A DNA stretch of 64,000 bases. Origin: Hydrogenophaga sp. (GTDB taxonomy: Bacteria; Pseudomonadota; Gammaproteobacteria; Burkholderiales; Burkholderiaceae_C). The stretch spans positions 1-64,000 of the forward strand of contig NZ_JAUCZG010000002.1 in the NCBI RefSeq assembly GCF_030373225.1, in the 5' to 3' direction. The notes beneath the pieces were generated by a model. It was not told the origin of the DNA, ran no database searches, and saw nothing but the letters and a program-made list of their open reading frames with translations. Both the position numbers and the translations under genes were made by a program. This document shows positions 26,577 to 35,038 of this stretch, one piece after another; within the stretch, counting starts at the first letter, position 1; every line of letters begins with the position of its first letter.

Positions 26577-27176
26577 ATGCACCTGCAACGCACCATCTTC
26601 ACCACGCCCGTCGTCAACACGGTGCTGCGCGCCTTCTCGATCGGATTTCTCAAGCTCACCGGATGGCGCATTGAAGGTGCCCTGCCCGCCCACGCCACCA
26701 GAAGCGTCCTGATCGCCGCACCGCACACGAGCAACTGGGACCTGCCCTACACCTTGATGGTGGCCTTCGCCCTTCGGCTCAACGTTCGCTGGATGGGCAA
26801 ACAAGGCATCTTCCGCGCACCGTTTGGCGGCGTCATGCGCTGGCTCGGTGGCATACCGGTCAACCGCGAGCAGTCCACCAACCTGGTGGCCGCATCGGCC
26901 CAGGCGATCCGGGAGGCCGACGGTCCGCTGCAGTTGATCGTGCCGCCCGAGGGCACGCGCAGCAAGACGCGCTACTGGAAGACCGGCTTCTACTACATCG
27001 CCCGCGAAGCGCAAGTGCCCATCGTCATGGCCTACATGGACTATGCGAACAAGCGCAGCGGCCTGGGTCCACTGTTCGAACCCACCGGCGATGTGGACGC
27101 CGACATGGCCACCATCAAGGCCTTTTACGCACCGTTCAAAGGCAGGAACGCGGCGCAGTTCGAAACCGCGGACTGA
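26577..27176 (+). CDS. PlsC-like acyltransferase
   Basis: A 199-residue 1-acylglycerol-3-phosphate-type acyltransferase. The H-x4-D motif is HTSNWD near residue 50, FRAPFGGVMRWLGGIPVNR gives block II (in part), and PPEGTRSK block III. An N-terminal hydrophobic segment would hold it at the inner membrane. It probably acylates a glycerolipid or related acceptor; this small class is often annotated as a lysophospholipid acyltransferase. It lies between two minus-strand genes. Confidence 0.85.
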   Translation: MHLQRTIFTTPVVNTVLRAFSIGFLKLTGWRIEGALPAHATRSVLIAAPHTSNWDLPYTLMVAFALRLNVRWMGKQGIFRAPFGGVMRWLGGIPVNREQSTNLVAASAQAIREADGPLQLIVPPEGTRSKTRYWKTGFYYIAREAQVPIVMAYMDYANKRSGLGPLFEPTGDVDADMATIKAFYAPFKGRNAAQFETAD

Positions 27177-27190
27177 TTCCAGAAAGCGCG

Positions 27191-28387
27191 TCAGAGCGCC
27201 TGGGCCAGGCGGCCCACACCTTCTTCGATCTTGTCCAGACCCACGGTGGCGAAGCTCAGACGCAGCGTGGCGGGGTCCGGGTGACGCGCGTAAAACGGCG
27301 CACCGGGCACGAAGGCCACGCCCTTGTCGATCGCGCGCCTGGCGAGCTCGCCACCGTCCTGCAGCTGCCCGCGGGCGCCGGTGAGCCGGGCCCAGATGAA
27401 CAGGCCGCCTTGCGGCTGGACGAATTCGATCGCGTCACCGAGCTCGCGCCGCAGCGCCTCGCCCATGGCGGTGGCGCGCTCGGCATAGACCTGGCGCACC
27501 CTGGCCAGGGTCGCGGGCATGCGCCCGGCCTTCAGGTACTGGGCGGCCGTGGCTTGCGCAAAGGTGCTGGTGTGCGCATCGCTGAACTGCTTGCACATGG
27601 TGGCCTTGGCGAGCAACTCGGCGGGCCCCACCATCCAGCCCACGCGCAGCCCGGGCGAGAGCACCTTGCTCAACGAACCACAATGCACCAGCAGCTCGCG
27701 GCTGCCCGGCACCTGGGCACTCAGGGCCAGCAGGCTCGGTGGCGGCGCCTCGCCGAAGTAGAGGTCGCCGTACGGGTCGTCCTCAACGATCAGCATGTGG
27801 TGCTTCACCGCCATCTCCAGCACGGCCCGGCGCCGCTCCAGGCTCATGAGCGCCCCACTGGGGTTGCCGAAGGTGGGAATGAGGTAGACGAACTTCGGTT
27901 GGTGCTCGGCAATGAGTTGCTCCAGCGCGTCGGTCTGCGTGCCATCTCCGTCCACCGGCACGGTGATGAGCTCGGCTCCGTAGAGACGGAAGCACTGGAT
28001 GGTGGCGAGAAACGTCGGGCCCTCGACGATCACCTTGTCGCCGGGCGAGATCAGCGTCTTGCCCAGCAGGTCCAGGGCCTGCTGGCTGCCGGTGGTGACG
28101 ATGAGATCGCTGGCCGCCACCTCGCGCACGCCCTTGGCGGCCATGAAGCTGGCGATCTGCTCGCGCAGTGGCGCATGGCCTTCGGTGGCGCCGTACTGCA
28201 GCGCGGCACCCGGCTCCTCGGTGAGTGCGGTGTTCACCGCATCGCGGATGCCCTGCACGTCGAACAGGGCGCTGTCCGGAAAGCCGCCGGCAAAACTGAT
28301 GATGCCGGGCCTGCCCAGCAGCTTGAAGAGTTCGCGGATGGCGGAGGTTTCGACGTTGTCGAGGCGGGTGGCGAAGGGGATGGTCAT
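27191..28387 (-). CDS. PLP-dependent aminotransferase (2-aminoadipate/LysN-like)
   Basis: A 398-residue fold-type I aminotransferase lacking the MocR-type DNA-binding domain. The start at 28387 (MTIPFATRL) is chosen because a longer frame has no homologous character. The PLP lysine is in HCGSLSKVLSPGLRVGW (in part), with IISFAGGFPDSALFD near the N-terminus and VEDDPYGDLYF before the lysine. Members use branched, aromatic or aminoadipate donors; the substrate cannot be fixed here. It is divergent from nth. Confidence 0.88.
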   Translation of the reverse strand: MTIPFATRLDNVETSAIRELFKLLGRPGIISFAGGFPDSALFDVQGIRDAVNTALTEEPGAALQYGATEGHAPLREQIASFMAAKGVREVAASDLIVTTGSQQALDLLGKTLISPGDKVIVEGPTFLATIQCFRLYGAELITVPVDGDGTQTDALEQLIAEHQPKFVYLIPTFGNPSGALMSLERRRAVLEMAVKHHMLIVEDDPYGDLYFGEAPPPSLLALSAQVPGSRELLVHCGSLSKVLSPGLRVGWMVGPAELLAKATMCKQFSDAHTSTFAQATAAQYLKAGRMPATLARVRQVYAERATAMGEALRRELGDAIEFVQPQGGLFIWARLTGARGQLQDGGELARRAIDKGVAFVPGAPFYARHPDPATLRLSFATVGLDKIEEGVGRLAQAL

Positions 28388-28505
28388 GTCGGGGCGCTCT
28401 GAAGGACGAGCAGCGATGTTAGCAATTGCGACCGCGCAGACCATGGCGACGGACATTGCAGCGCGGCCCCGGTGTGCCGCCAAAGCCGCCCGTAAACTCG
28501 TCTGC

Positions 28506-29141
28506 ATGAAACGCGATCAGATCGAGTCCTTCTTTGCCACCCTGCGCGCGGCCAACCCGCAGCCGCAAACCGAGCTCGAATACACCAGCGTGTTCGAGCT
28601 GCTGGCGGCGGTGCTGCTGTCGGCCCAGGCCACCGATGTGGGCGTCAACAAGGCCACGCGCAGGCTGTTCCCGGTGGCCAACACGCCGCAGAAGATCCTG
28701 GATCTCGGGCTCGAAGGGCTGGAGGGCCACATCAAGACCATCGGTCTGTACCGCAGCAAGGCACGCCACCTCATGCAGGCTTGCCGCATGCTGGTGGATC
28801 AACACGGCGGCGAGGTGCCGCGCACGCGCGAGGCGCTCGAGGCCCTGCCGGGCGTGGGCCGAAAAACGGCCAACGTGGTGCTCAACGTGGCCTTCGGCCA
28901 GCCGACCATGGCGGTGGACACGCACATCTTTCGCGTGAGCAACCGCACCGGCCTGGCGCCAGGCAAAAACCCGCTGGCGGTCGAGCGGCAACTGATGAAG
29001 CGGGTGCCGCCGGCTTACGCGGTGGACTCGCACCACTGGCTGATCCTGCACGGCCGCTATGTGTGCCAGGCACGCAAACCCCTGTGCCCGACCTGCGCGG
29101 TGTCGGCGTTTTGCGACTTCAAGGACAAGACCCGCGCCTGA
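28506..29141 (+). CDS. nth: Endonuclease III
   Basis: A 211-residue DNA glycosylase/AP lyase. The helix-hairpin-helix LPGVGRKTANVVLN carries the catalytic lysine, VDTHIFRVSNR the catalytic aspartate, and the C-terminal CQARKPLCPTCAVSAFC the four [4Fe-4S] ligands. It removes oxidised pyrimidines. The gene is on + and convergent with the B12 operon (nine bases to cobC). Confidence 0.96.
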   Translation: MKRDQIESFFATLRAANPQPQTELEYTSVFELLAAVLLSAQATDVGVNKATRRLFPVANTPQKILDLGLEGLEGHIKTIGLYRSKARHLMQACRMLVDQHGGEVPRTREALEALPGVGRKTANVVLNVAFGQPTMAVDTHIFRVSNRTGLAPGKNPLAVERQLMKRVPPAYAVDSHHWLILHGRYVCQARKPLCPTCAVSAFCDFKDKTRA

Positions 29142-29150
29142 GCCCCGGCT

Positions 29151-29705
29151 TCAGAGTTCGACCGAAACCCATCCGCCCGGCCCGGGCGCATCCTTCGGCC
29201 ACTGGCTCGCTTCCCGGATGGTCACCCCGCCGCTGGCCACGATGTGCTGCACCGCCCGGATCACCCCGGCGTGCGTCACCCACACCACATCGTGGCTCCT
29301 GGCCGGACGCAGATCGCCAAGCGCCGCGGCCACCCGCTCCAGCAGCATCTGCGTGCTCTCGGCGCCACCGAAGCGGTGGTGTGCGAAGTCGGCCATCCAC
29401 TCATCGAAGGCGCTGCGCGGCAGGTTGTCCCAGCGCTGCAGCTCCCAGCGGCCAAAGTCCATTTCGTTCAGGCGCGTGTCCATGCGCGCCGCGCCCAGGT
29501 CGGGCCGTTCGGCCTGCAGCGCTCCGGCCATCTGCTGCGCGCGCACCAGACCCGACACCCACACCGGCGTGCCCGGCGGTGGCAGGCTGGAGAAGGCCTG
29601 CGCCGCTTCGCGCGTGCGCCCCGCATCGGCCGGCACATCGCTCGCGCCGTAGCACAGGCCTTGGGGCAACAACACCGGGGCGTGACGCAACAGCCAGAGT
29701 TTCAT
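29151..29705 (-). CDS. cobC: Alpha-ribazole phosphatase-like histidine phosphatase
   Basis: A 184-residue histidine phosphatase with LLRHAPV at the N-terminus (catalytic RH) and VWVTHAGVIRAV near the C-terminus, plus the glutamate region LNEMDFGRWEL. In B12 synthesis CobC removes the phosphate from alpha-ribazole phosphate or adenosylcobalamin phosphate. It overlaps cobS by four bases and ends the B12 operon, which supports this role over a general phosphoglycerate mutase-like activity. Confidence 0.85.
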   Translation of the reverse strand: MKLWLLRHAPVLLPQGLCYGASDVPADAGRTREAAQAFSSLPPPGTPVWVSGLVRAQQMAGALQAERPDLGAARMDTRLNEMDFGRWELQRWDNLPRSAFDEWMADFAHHRFGGAESTQMLLERVAAALGDLRPARSHDVVWVTHAGVIRAVQHIVASGGVTIREASQWPKDAPGPGGWVSVEL

Positions 29706-30505
29706 GCGAGGAACAGGGCCAGCCCCAGGTAAAACAGCAGCTCGCACACCTGCTGCGTGGCGCCCAGACCGTCACCGGTGAAGCCCTGCAGGCGCCGCCG
29801 CAGCAGGCGCCACATCCAGGCCAGTCCGATCAGCGCGCCCAGCACCGCCTGCGCCCAGGGTGCGCCAGGCAGCAGCCAGACCACCAGCGCCATCGCCAGC
29901 AGCCACCACAGCAGGCCGGCGGCCAGACCGGCATTGCCGATGCTCTCGGCCAGCGGCTTGCTTTTCGACTGCGGTGTGTCGCCCACATGCGCCAGCGTGC
30001 GAATGACGAACAGCGGCATGGTGCGCGAGGTGACGTGTGCAGCGAACAGCGCCACCACCGCCAGCCACGCATCGACCTGGGCCAGCAAGGCCAGCAGCGC
30101 CACCTTGAACAGCACCGCGAGCAGCAGAGCGATCGCGCCGAAACTGCCGATGCGCGAGTCCTTCATGATCTCCAGCGCGCGGGTGCGCTCGGCACTGCCG
30201 CCGAGGCCGTCGGCAAGGTCGGCCAGCCCGTCTTCGTGAAACGCCCCGGTGAGCAGCACGCCGAACACGGTGCTGGCGATGGCCGCCACCCAGGGCGCGG
30301 CGGGCCAGGCCGGCAGCGCCAGCAGCAAGCCCCACAACACCGCTGCCGTGAGCCCGCCCACGATCCAACCCACCCCCGGGAAATGCGCCGCGCTCGCGCG
30401 CAACATGGCCGGGCTGAACCCCACCCAGTCAGCCAGCCGGCCCGTCACCGGGATGCGGGTGAAGAACTGCAGGGCGAGCAGGAAGTGCTGAAAAAAACCC
30501 TTCAC
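29702..30505 (-). CDS. cobS: Cobalamin synthase (adenosylcobinamide-GDP ribazoletransferase)
   Basis: A 267-residue membrane enzyme with several hydrophobic segments. The N-terminus FLLALQFFTRIPV and the block GAFHEDGLADLADGLGG, with its acidic metal-binding residues, are diagnostic; KDSRIGSFGAIAL follows. It joins alpha-ribazole (phosphate) to adenosylcobinamide-GDP at the inner membrane. The start is GTG at 30505. It lies four bases after the cobT stop and overlaps cobC by four. Confidence 0.93.
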   Translation of the reverse strand: MKGFFQHFLLALQFFTRIPVTGRLADWVGFSPAMLRASAAHFPGVGWIVGGLTAAVLWGLLLALPAWPAAPWVAAIASTVFGVLLTGAFHEDGLADLADGLGGSAERTRALEIMKDSRIGSFGAIALLLAVLFKVALLALLAQVDAWLAVVALFAAHVTSRTMPLFVIRTLAHVGDTPQSKSKPLAESIGNAGLAAGLLWWLLAMALVVWLLPGAPWAQAVLGALIGLAWMWRLLRRRLQGFTGDGLGATQQVCELLFYLGLALFLA

Positions 30506-30509
30506 CGAC

Positions 30510-31646
30510 TCATCCCTCCGTTCGGGCCGAGCCTGTCGAAGCCTTCACCAACACCGTGGGAGGCCCTTCGACAGGCTCAGGGCGAACGGAAGTACCAGGC
30601 TCAGGGTGAACGGAGGTGTCTTCGCTCCTCGACACCCCCGCCGCCTCGAAGCTCGCCATCTCGCGCAGCAGCGCACACGCGCTCACCAGCAGCGGCCAGG
30701 CCAGCGCCGCGCCGGAACCTTCGCCCAGCCGCAGGCCCAGATCGAGCAAGGGCTCGGCCTTCAGGTGGGCCAGCATGAGCGCGTGGCCGCGTTCGCCGGA
30801 GCGGTGCGCGAACACGCAGCGCTGCAGGACCGGCGGCTGCAGGTGTGCGGCCACCAGCACGGCGGAGCTGGCGATGAAGCCGTCAACCACGATCACGCGC
30901 CGCTCCAGCGCGGCTTGCAGCACCGCGCCGACCAGCGTGGCGATTTCGAAACCACCCACAGCCGCGAGCGCGTCCAGCGGCGCCTTCGCGTCGGCGTGGC
31001 GCGCCAGCACCGCGCGCAGGATGACGATCTTGCGCTGCACCGCGTCGGCGTCCAGTCCGGTGCCGGCGCCGGTGACCTCGGCCACGTCGAGCCCGGCCAG
31101 GCGCGCCAGCAGCATCGACGCGGCCGAGGTGTTGCCAATGCCCATTTCACCGAGCAGCAAGGCATTGCCGGGCAGACCCGTCAAGACCTCTCTCCCGTTG
31201 GCGATGGCCTGCGCGCACTGCGCCGCGCTCATGGCCGGGCCTTCGAGCGCGTCGGCCGTGCCGTGCGCCACCTTGCGGATCAACAGGCCCTCCCGATGGG
31301 CGAAGTCGTGCTTCACGCCGCAGTCCACCACCGTGAGGCCGATGCCGTGCTGGCGGGCGAGCACGCTCACTGCCGCGCCGCCGGCGAGGAAGTTCTCCAC
31401 CATCTGCCAGGTCACGTCGCTCGGGTAGGCCGACACGCCCCGCGCGGCAAGACCGTGGTCGCCCGCGCAGACCAGCATCTGCGGCGACAGCATCACCGGC
31501 TCAGCAGTGCCCAGGACCAGGCCGATGCGCTGCGCCAGCGCCTCGATGCGCCCCAGCGAACCCCGCGGTTTGGTCTTGTTGTCCAGCGTGTGCTGCAGTG
31601 CGCGGGCCAGTTCGGGTTGGGTGATGTCGGGAATGTGCGTGTTCAT
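30510..31646 (-). CDS. cobT: Nicotinate-nucleotide-dimethylbenzimidazole phosphoribosyltransferase
   Basis: A 378-residue CobT. Typical blocks are KPRGSLGRIEALAQRIG, VCAGDHGLAARGVSAYPSDVT (in part), LLLGEMGIGNTSAASML (in part) and VVDGFIASSAVL. It makes alpha-ribazole phosphate. The normal protein should end near LLREMASFEAAGV; the last 35 or so residues (EDTSVHPEPGTSVRPEPVEGP and on) are translated from a dispersed inverted repeat, so the tail is an addition. It overlaps cobQ by four bases. Confidence 0.93.
   Translation of the reverse strand: MNTHIPDITQPELARALQHTLDNKTKPRGSLGRIEALAQRIGLVLGTAEPVMLSPQMLVCAGDHGLAARGVSAYPSDVTWQMVENFLAGGAAVSVLARQHGIGLTVVDCGVKHDFAHREGLLIRKVAHGTADALEGPAMSAAQCAQAIANGREVLTGLPGNALLLGEMGIGNTSAASMLLARLAGLDVAEVTGAGTGLDADAVQRKIVILRAVLARHADAKAPLDALAAVGGFEIATLVGAVLQAALERRVIVVDGFIASSAVLVAAHLQPPVLQRCVFAHRSGERGHALMLAHLKAEPLLDLGLRLGEGSGAALAWPLLVSACALLREMASFEAAGVSRSEDTSVHPEPGTSVRPEPVEGPPTVLVKASTGSARTEG
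30518..30614. repeat. REP-like inverted repeat in the 3' end of cobT
   Basis: CCGTTCGGGCCGAGCCTGTCGAAG begins at 30518 and its imperfect inverse, from CTTCGACAGG to GCGAACGG, lies at 30566-30589; a third partial copy is at about 30596-30614. The motif CTTCGACAGGCTCAGG is a familiar dispersed repeat in Burkholderiales. It supplies the extra C-terminal codons and the stop of cobT. Confidence 0.8.
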
Positions 31647-33184
31647 GGCCGGGGTGCGATGAGTTGCTCGAGCGCGCCGGGCTCGAAGTGGGTTTCAATG
31701 AAGTCGGCCAGTCCGTCGAACACGGTCTCCAGCGTGGGTGCGGCGGCTCCAAACAAGGCGTGCAGCACGCGCGGGTCTTCGAACAGGCCGTGCAGGTAGA
31801 TGCCGAGCACGTTGCCCGCTGCGTTCTGCCAGCCCAGGCCGCCGGGCAGCACCTCGCGTGCGAGGTCGCCCCCCGCCGCCATGGCCGGGTGTTGCACGGT
31901 CCGGCCATGGTGGATCTCGTAACCCGCAGCGGTCACGCCCGTGAGCGCGCTCCACAGGCCCGTGAGTTCGCCGAACGCGGTTTGCGTGTGGCGCACGGTT
32001 TTCTCCAGCTCGAACTGCGTGACCAGCGGCAGCAGGCCCAGGCCAGGGGCGTTGCCGTCGATGCCGTGCGGATCGATGAGCGCCTCGCCGAGCATCTGCA
32101 GCCCGCCGCACACGCCCAGCACCGCTCCGCCCTGCGCCGCATGGGCCGCGATGGCGCGATCGAGCCCCTGTGTGCGCAGCCAGGCCAGGTCGGCAGCGGT
32201 GGCCTTGCTGCCGGGCAGCACGATCCAGTCGGCACCCACGCATTCGGCCGGCGTGCGCGCCCAGACCACGCGCACGCCCGGCACGTTCCTGAGCGGCTGG
32301 AATTCGTCGAGGTTGCTGATGCGCGGGCAGGCCATGACCACCACCGTCTTGCTCACGGCGCCGGATGCGTGCGTCCTGTCGTCAAACACACCATCCTCTT
32401 CAGGCAAGCCGTGTTGCCACCACATCGGCAGCGTGGCCACCGTGGGCACGCCGGTGAGGTCCTGCAGCATCTGCGGCGCCGGCGCGAGCAGGCTGGCGTC
32501 GCCGCGGAACTTGTTGAGCACGAAGCCGTGGATCAGCGCGCGCTCCTGCGCCGGCAGCAAGGCCCAGGTGCCGTAGAGGTGGGCGAAGGCACCACCGCGG
32601 TCGATGTCGGTCACGAGCAGGCAGCGCGCCTTCGCATGCAGCGCCACCCGCATGTTCACGATGTCGCTGTCATGCAGGTTGATCTCGGCCGGCGATCCCG
32701 CGCCTTCGATCACCACCACGTCGTTCTCTTCGCGCAGTGCATCGAGCGCTGCGGCGATCTGCGGCCACACATGCAGGCTTCGATCGCGCCAGGGCATGCG
32801 GGAGAGTGCATCGTTCACCCGCCCCATCAACACCACCTGGCTGCGCGTGTCGGTCTCGGGCTTGAGCAGCAGCGGGTTCATGCGAACGTCGGGTTCGGCT
32901 CGTGCCGCGAGCGCCTGGAAGTACTGGGCCGAACCGATCTCACCGCCGAGCGACCGATTTTCCGCCGGGCCGCCCCAAGGAAAATCAGCCCCCTCGGGGG
33001 GCAGCGACCCGCGTGAGCGGTGGAGCGTGGGGGCCACAACCCTGGCGTTGTTGCTCATGTTCTGCGCCTTGAACGGCGCCACCTTCAGGCCGAGCCGCGC
33101 GCAGTGCCGGCACAGCGCGGTGGTGAGCCAGCTCTTGCCGGCACCGCTGGTCGTGCCCAGCACCATCACGCAGCGTGCGGACAT
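31643..33184 (-). CDS. cobQ: Cobyric acid synthase with an in-frame repeat insertion
   Basis: A 513-residue glutamine-dependent amidotransferase. The ATP site is GTTSGAGKSWLTTALCR near residue 10, the glutaminase cysteine GVCGGLQMLG near 350, and the histidine GIYLHGLFED near 485. It amidates four side chains of adenosylcobyrinic diamide. Between QNMSNNARVV (41-50) and GGEIGSAQYFQ (80 on), residues 51-79 are an insertion absent from the family as I remember it; its DNA matches a repeat also present at 37475-37550. The insertion sits after the nucleotide-binding fold, so function may survive. It starts four bases after the bioB stop. Confidence 0.93.
   Translation of the reverse strand: MSARCVMVLGTTSGAGKSWLTTALCRHCARLGLKVAPFKAQNMSNNARVVAPTLHRSRGSLPPEGADFPWGGPAENRSLGGEIGSAQYFQALAARAEPDVRMNPLLLKPETDTRSQVVLMGRVNDALSRMPWRDRSLHVWPQIAAALDALREENDVVVIEGAGSPAEINLHDSDIVNMRVALHAKARCLLVTDIDRGGAFAHLYGTWALLPAQERALIHGFVLNKFRGDASLLAPAPQMLQDLTGVPTVATLPMWWQHGLPEEDGVFDDRTHASGAVSKTVVVMACPRISNLDEFQPLRNVPGVRVVWARTPAECVGADWIVLPGSKATAADLAWLRTQGLDRAIAAHAAQGGAVLGVCGGLQMLGEALIDPHGIDGNAPGLGLLPLVTQFELEKTVRHTQTAFGELTGLWSALTGVTAAGYEIHHGRTVQHPAMAAGGDLAREVLPGGLGWQNAAGNVLGIYLHGLFEDPRVLHALFGAAAPTLETVFDGLADFIETHFEPGALEQLIAPRP
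32962..33034 (+). repeat. Dispersed GC-rich repeat, copy 1 (inside cobQ)
   Basis: Blocks CGCCGGGCCGCCCCAAGG, GCCCCCTCGGGGGGCAGCG and AGCGTGGGGGC occur in the same order and spacing as in copy 2. In the cobQ frame it reads APTL, a short variable part, then LPPEGA. Confidence 0.85.
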
Positions 33185-33188
33185 GGCC

Positions 33189-34199
33189 TCAGGCGCGACG
33201 GGCTCGCAGGCCCAGCCCGGCGAGCAGCGCCATGTCGGCCGCCACATCGGGGTTGCCCGTGGTGAGCAGCTTCTCGCCGTAGAAGATGGAATTGGCGCCG
33301 CCCAGGAAACACAGGGCCTGCACCGCGTCGCTCATCTGCTGGCGCCCGGCCGACAGGCGCACACGGGCGCGCGGCATGGTGATGCGGGCCACCGCGATGG
33401 TGCGCACGAACTCCAGTGGATCGAGGTCGGCCTGGTCGCCCAGCGGCGTGCCCTGCACCTTCACCAGGTTGTTGATCGGCACCGACTCGGGGTAGTCGGG
33501 CGCGAGGTTGGCCAGCTGGGCCACCAGCGCGGCGCGCTGTCGGCGCGACTCGCCCATGCCCACGATGCCGCCACAGCAGACCTTCACACCTGCGCGCCGC
33601 ACGCGCTCCAGCGTGTCCAGCCGGTCCTGGTAGTCGCGTGTGGTGATGACCTCGCCGTAGAAATCGGGCGCGCTGTCGAGGTTGTGGTTGTAGTAGTCCA
33701 GACCGGCGTCGCGCAAGGTCTCGGCGTGGCCGTCGTTCAACATGCCCAGCGTGGCGCAGGCCTCCAGGCCCACGTCCTTGACGGCGCGCACCAGTTCGGC
33801 CACGGCGTCCACATCGCGGTCCTTGGGCGCGCGCCAGGCCGCGCCCATGCAGAAGCGCGTGGCGCCGGCCTGCCTCGCACGCTGCGCGGCTTCGCGCACG
33901 GCGTGCACGCCCATCAGCTTGCCGGCCTCCAGGCCGGTGTCGAAATGCACCGACTGCGGGCAGTAGCCGCAGTCTTCGGGGCAGCCACCGGTCTTCACCG
34001 ACAGCAGGGTGGCCAGCTCGACCTCGGTCGGGTCGAACTGTTCGCGATGCACGCTCTGGGCGCGGTGCATCAGTTCGGAAAACGGCAAATCAAACAGCGC
34101 GGCCACCTCGTCGACCGACCAGCGTTCGGTGCTGGCGGTGGCGGGGGCAGGACGGGGGACAAGGCGCACGGGTTGTTCGTTCAGGCTGGTCGTGGTCAT
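33189..34199 (-). CDS. bioB: Biotin synthase
   Basis: A 336-residue radical SAM enzyme. The C-x3-C-x2-C cluster is in [11 protein letters not shown] near residue 70; [17 protein letters not shown] and [12 protein letters not shown] are typical, and the second cluster arginine lies in the [16 protein letters not shown] block (in part). It inserts sulfur into dethiobiotin. It lies inside the B12 gene run, 77 bases after btuD and four bases before cobQ, with no other biotin genes in the window. Confidence 0.95.
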   Translation of the reverse strand: MTTTSLNEQPVRLVPRPAPATASTERWSVDEVAALFDLPFSELMHRAQSVHREQFDPTEVELATLLSVKTGGCPEDCGYCPQSVHFDTGLEAGKLMGVHAVREAAQRARQAGATRFCMGAAWRAPKDRDVDAVAELVRAVKDVGLEACATLGMLNDGHAETLRDAGLDYYNHNLDSAPDFYGEVITTRDYQDRLDTLERVRRAGVKVCCGGIVGMGESRRQRAALVAQLANLAPDYPESVPINNLVKVQGTPLGDQADLDPLEFVRTIAVARITMPRARVRLSAGRQQMSDAVQALCFLGGANSIFYGEKLLTTGNPDVAADMALLAGLGLRARRA

Positions 34200-34276
34200 G
34201 GCGGTCTTCTTTCAGAAACGGGGATTCTCGTCGAGCGGGTCGGCGGCCCGAGCACCGGGCTGCGGTCGACCATGCT

Positions 34277-35038
34277 TCATCGGGGCAGGGCCACCCACTG
34301 GTCACCCAGCGGGTGGATAACCACACGGTGATCGAACACTTCCTCCAGTGCCCGGTGGGTCCCGGCGTCTTCGCAGGCGCCCTGGTGGACCACCCGCCCA
34401 TGCGCCATCACCACCATCTGGTCGGCGTGCAGGGCCATGCCGATCTCGTGCAGCACGCTCACCACTGTTCTGCCTTGTGCGACCAGTTCACGCACCAACA
34501 GCAGCCAGTCGGCCTGGTGCGGCGGGTCCAGGTTGGCCAGCGGTTCGTCCATCAGCAACACCTGGGCGTCCACCGCGAGCAGGCGCGCCAGCAACACGCG
34601 CTGGCGCTCGCCGCCAGAGAGGGCGCCCAGCGGGCGCTCGCGCCAGTCCCAGGCCTGTGTGGCACGCAAGGCCTGCTCCACAGCCGCACGGTCCGCGCCC
34701 GACGGCGCGGCCAGCCAGGACTGGTGCGGCAGGCGCCCGAGCATGGCCACATCCCAGACGCTGAGGTCGTCCGCACCCTGCTCGCCCTGCCCCAGCCAGG
34801 CCAGGCAGCGCGCACGCTCTCGCCCGCGCCACTGCGCCAGGGGCCGCTCCAGCAGCCGCACCTGGCCGCTGTGGGTCAGCAGACCGGCGAGCGCCTTGAG
34901 CAGGGTCGACTTGCCGGCGCCGTTGGGTCCGACCACGCTGGTCCAGCGCGCTGCAGGAAAACCCACGTCGATGCCATGCAGCACGGGCGTGCCGCCCAGC
35001 GCCACGCCCACCCCGAGGGCTTGCAGGGCGAGCTTCAC
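34277..35038 (-). CDS. btuD: Vitamin B12 ABC transporter ATPase
   Basis: A 253-residue ABC ATPase: Walker A VGPNGAGKSTLLKAL, signature LSGGERQRVLLARLL, Walker B VLLMDEPLANLD and switch histidine in VLHEIG. It powers uptake of cobalamin across the inner membrane. The ATG overlaps the btuC stop by four bases. Confidence 0.88.
   Translation of the reverse strand: MKLALQALGVGVALGGTPVLHGIDVGFPAARWTSVVGPNGAGKSTLLKALAGLLTHSGQVRLLERPLAQWRGRERARCLAWLGQGEQGADDLSVWDVAMLGRLPHQSWLAAPSGADRAAVEQALRATQAWDWRERPLGALSGGERQRVLLARLLAVDAQVLLMDEPLANLDPPHQADWLLLVRELVAQGRTVVSVLHEIGMALHADQMVVMAHGRVVHQGACEDAGTHRALEEVFDHRVVIHPLGDQWVALPR

Noticed and set aside
34200..34276. Rho-independent terminator between btuD and bioB
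   Set aside because: GCAGCCCG and TCGGGCCGC can pair, but no T run follows on the minus strand.
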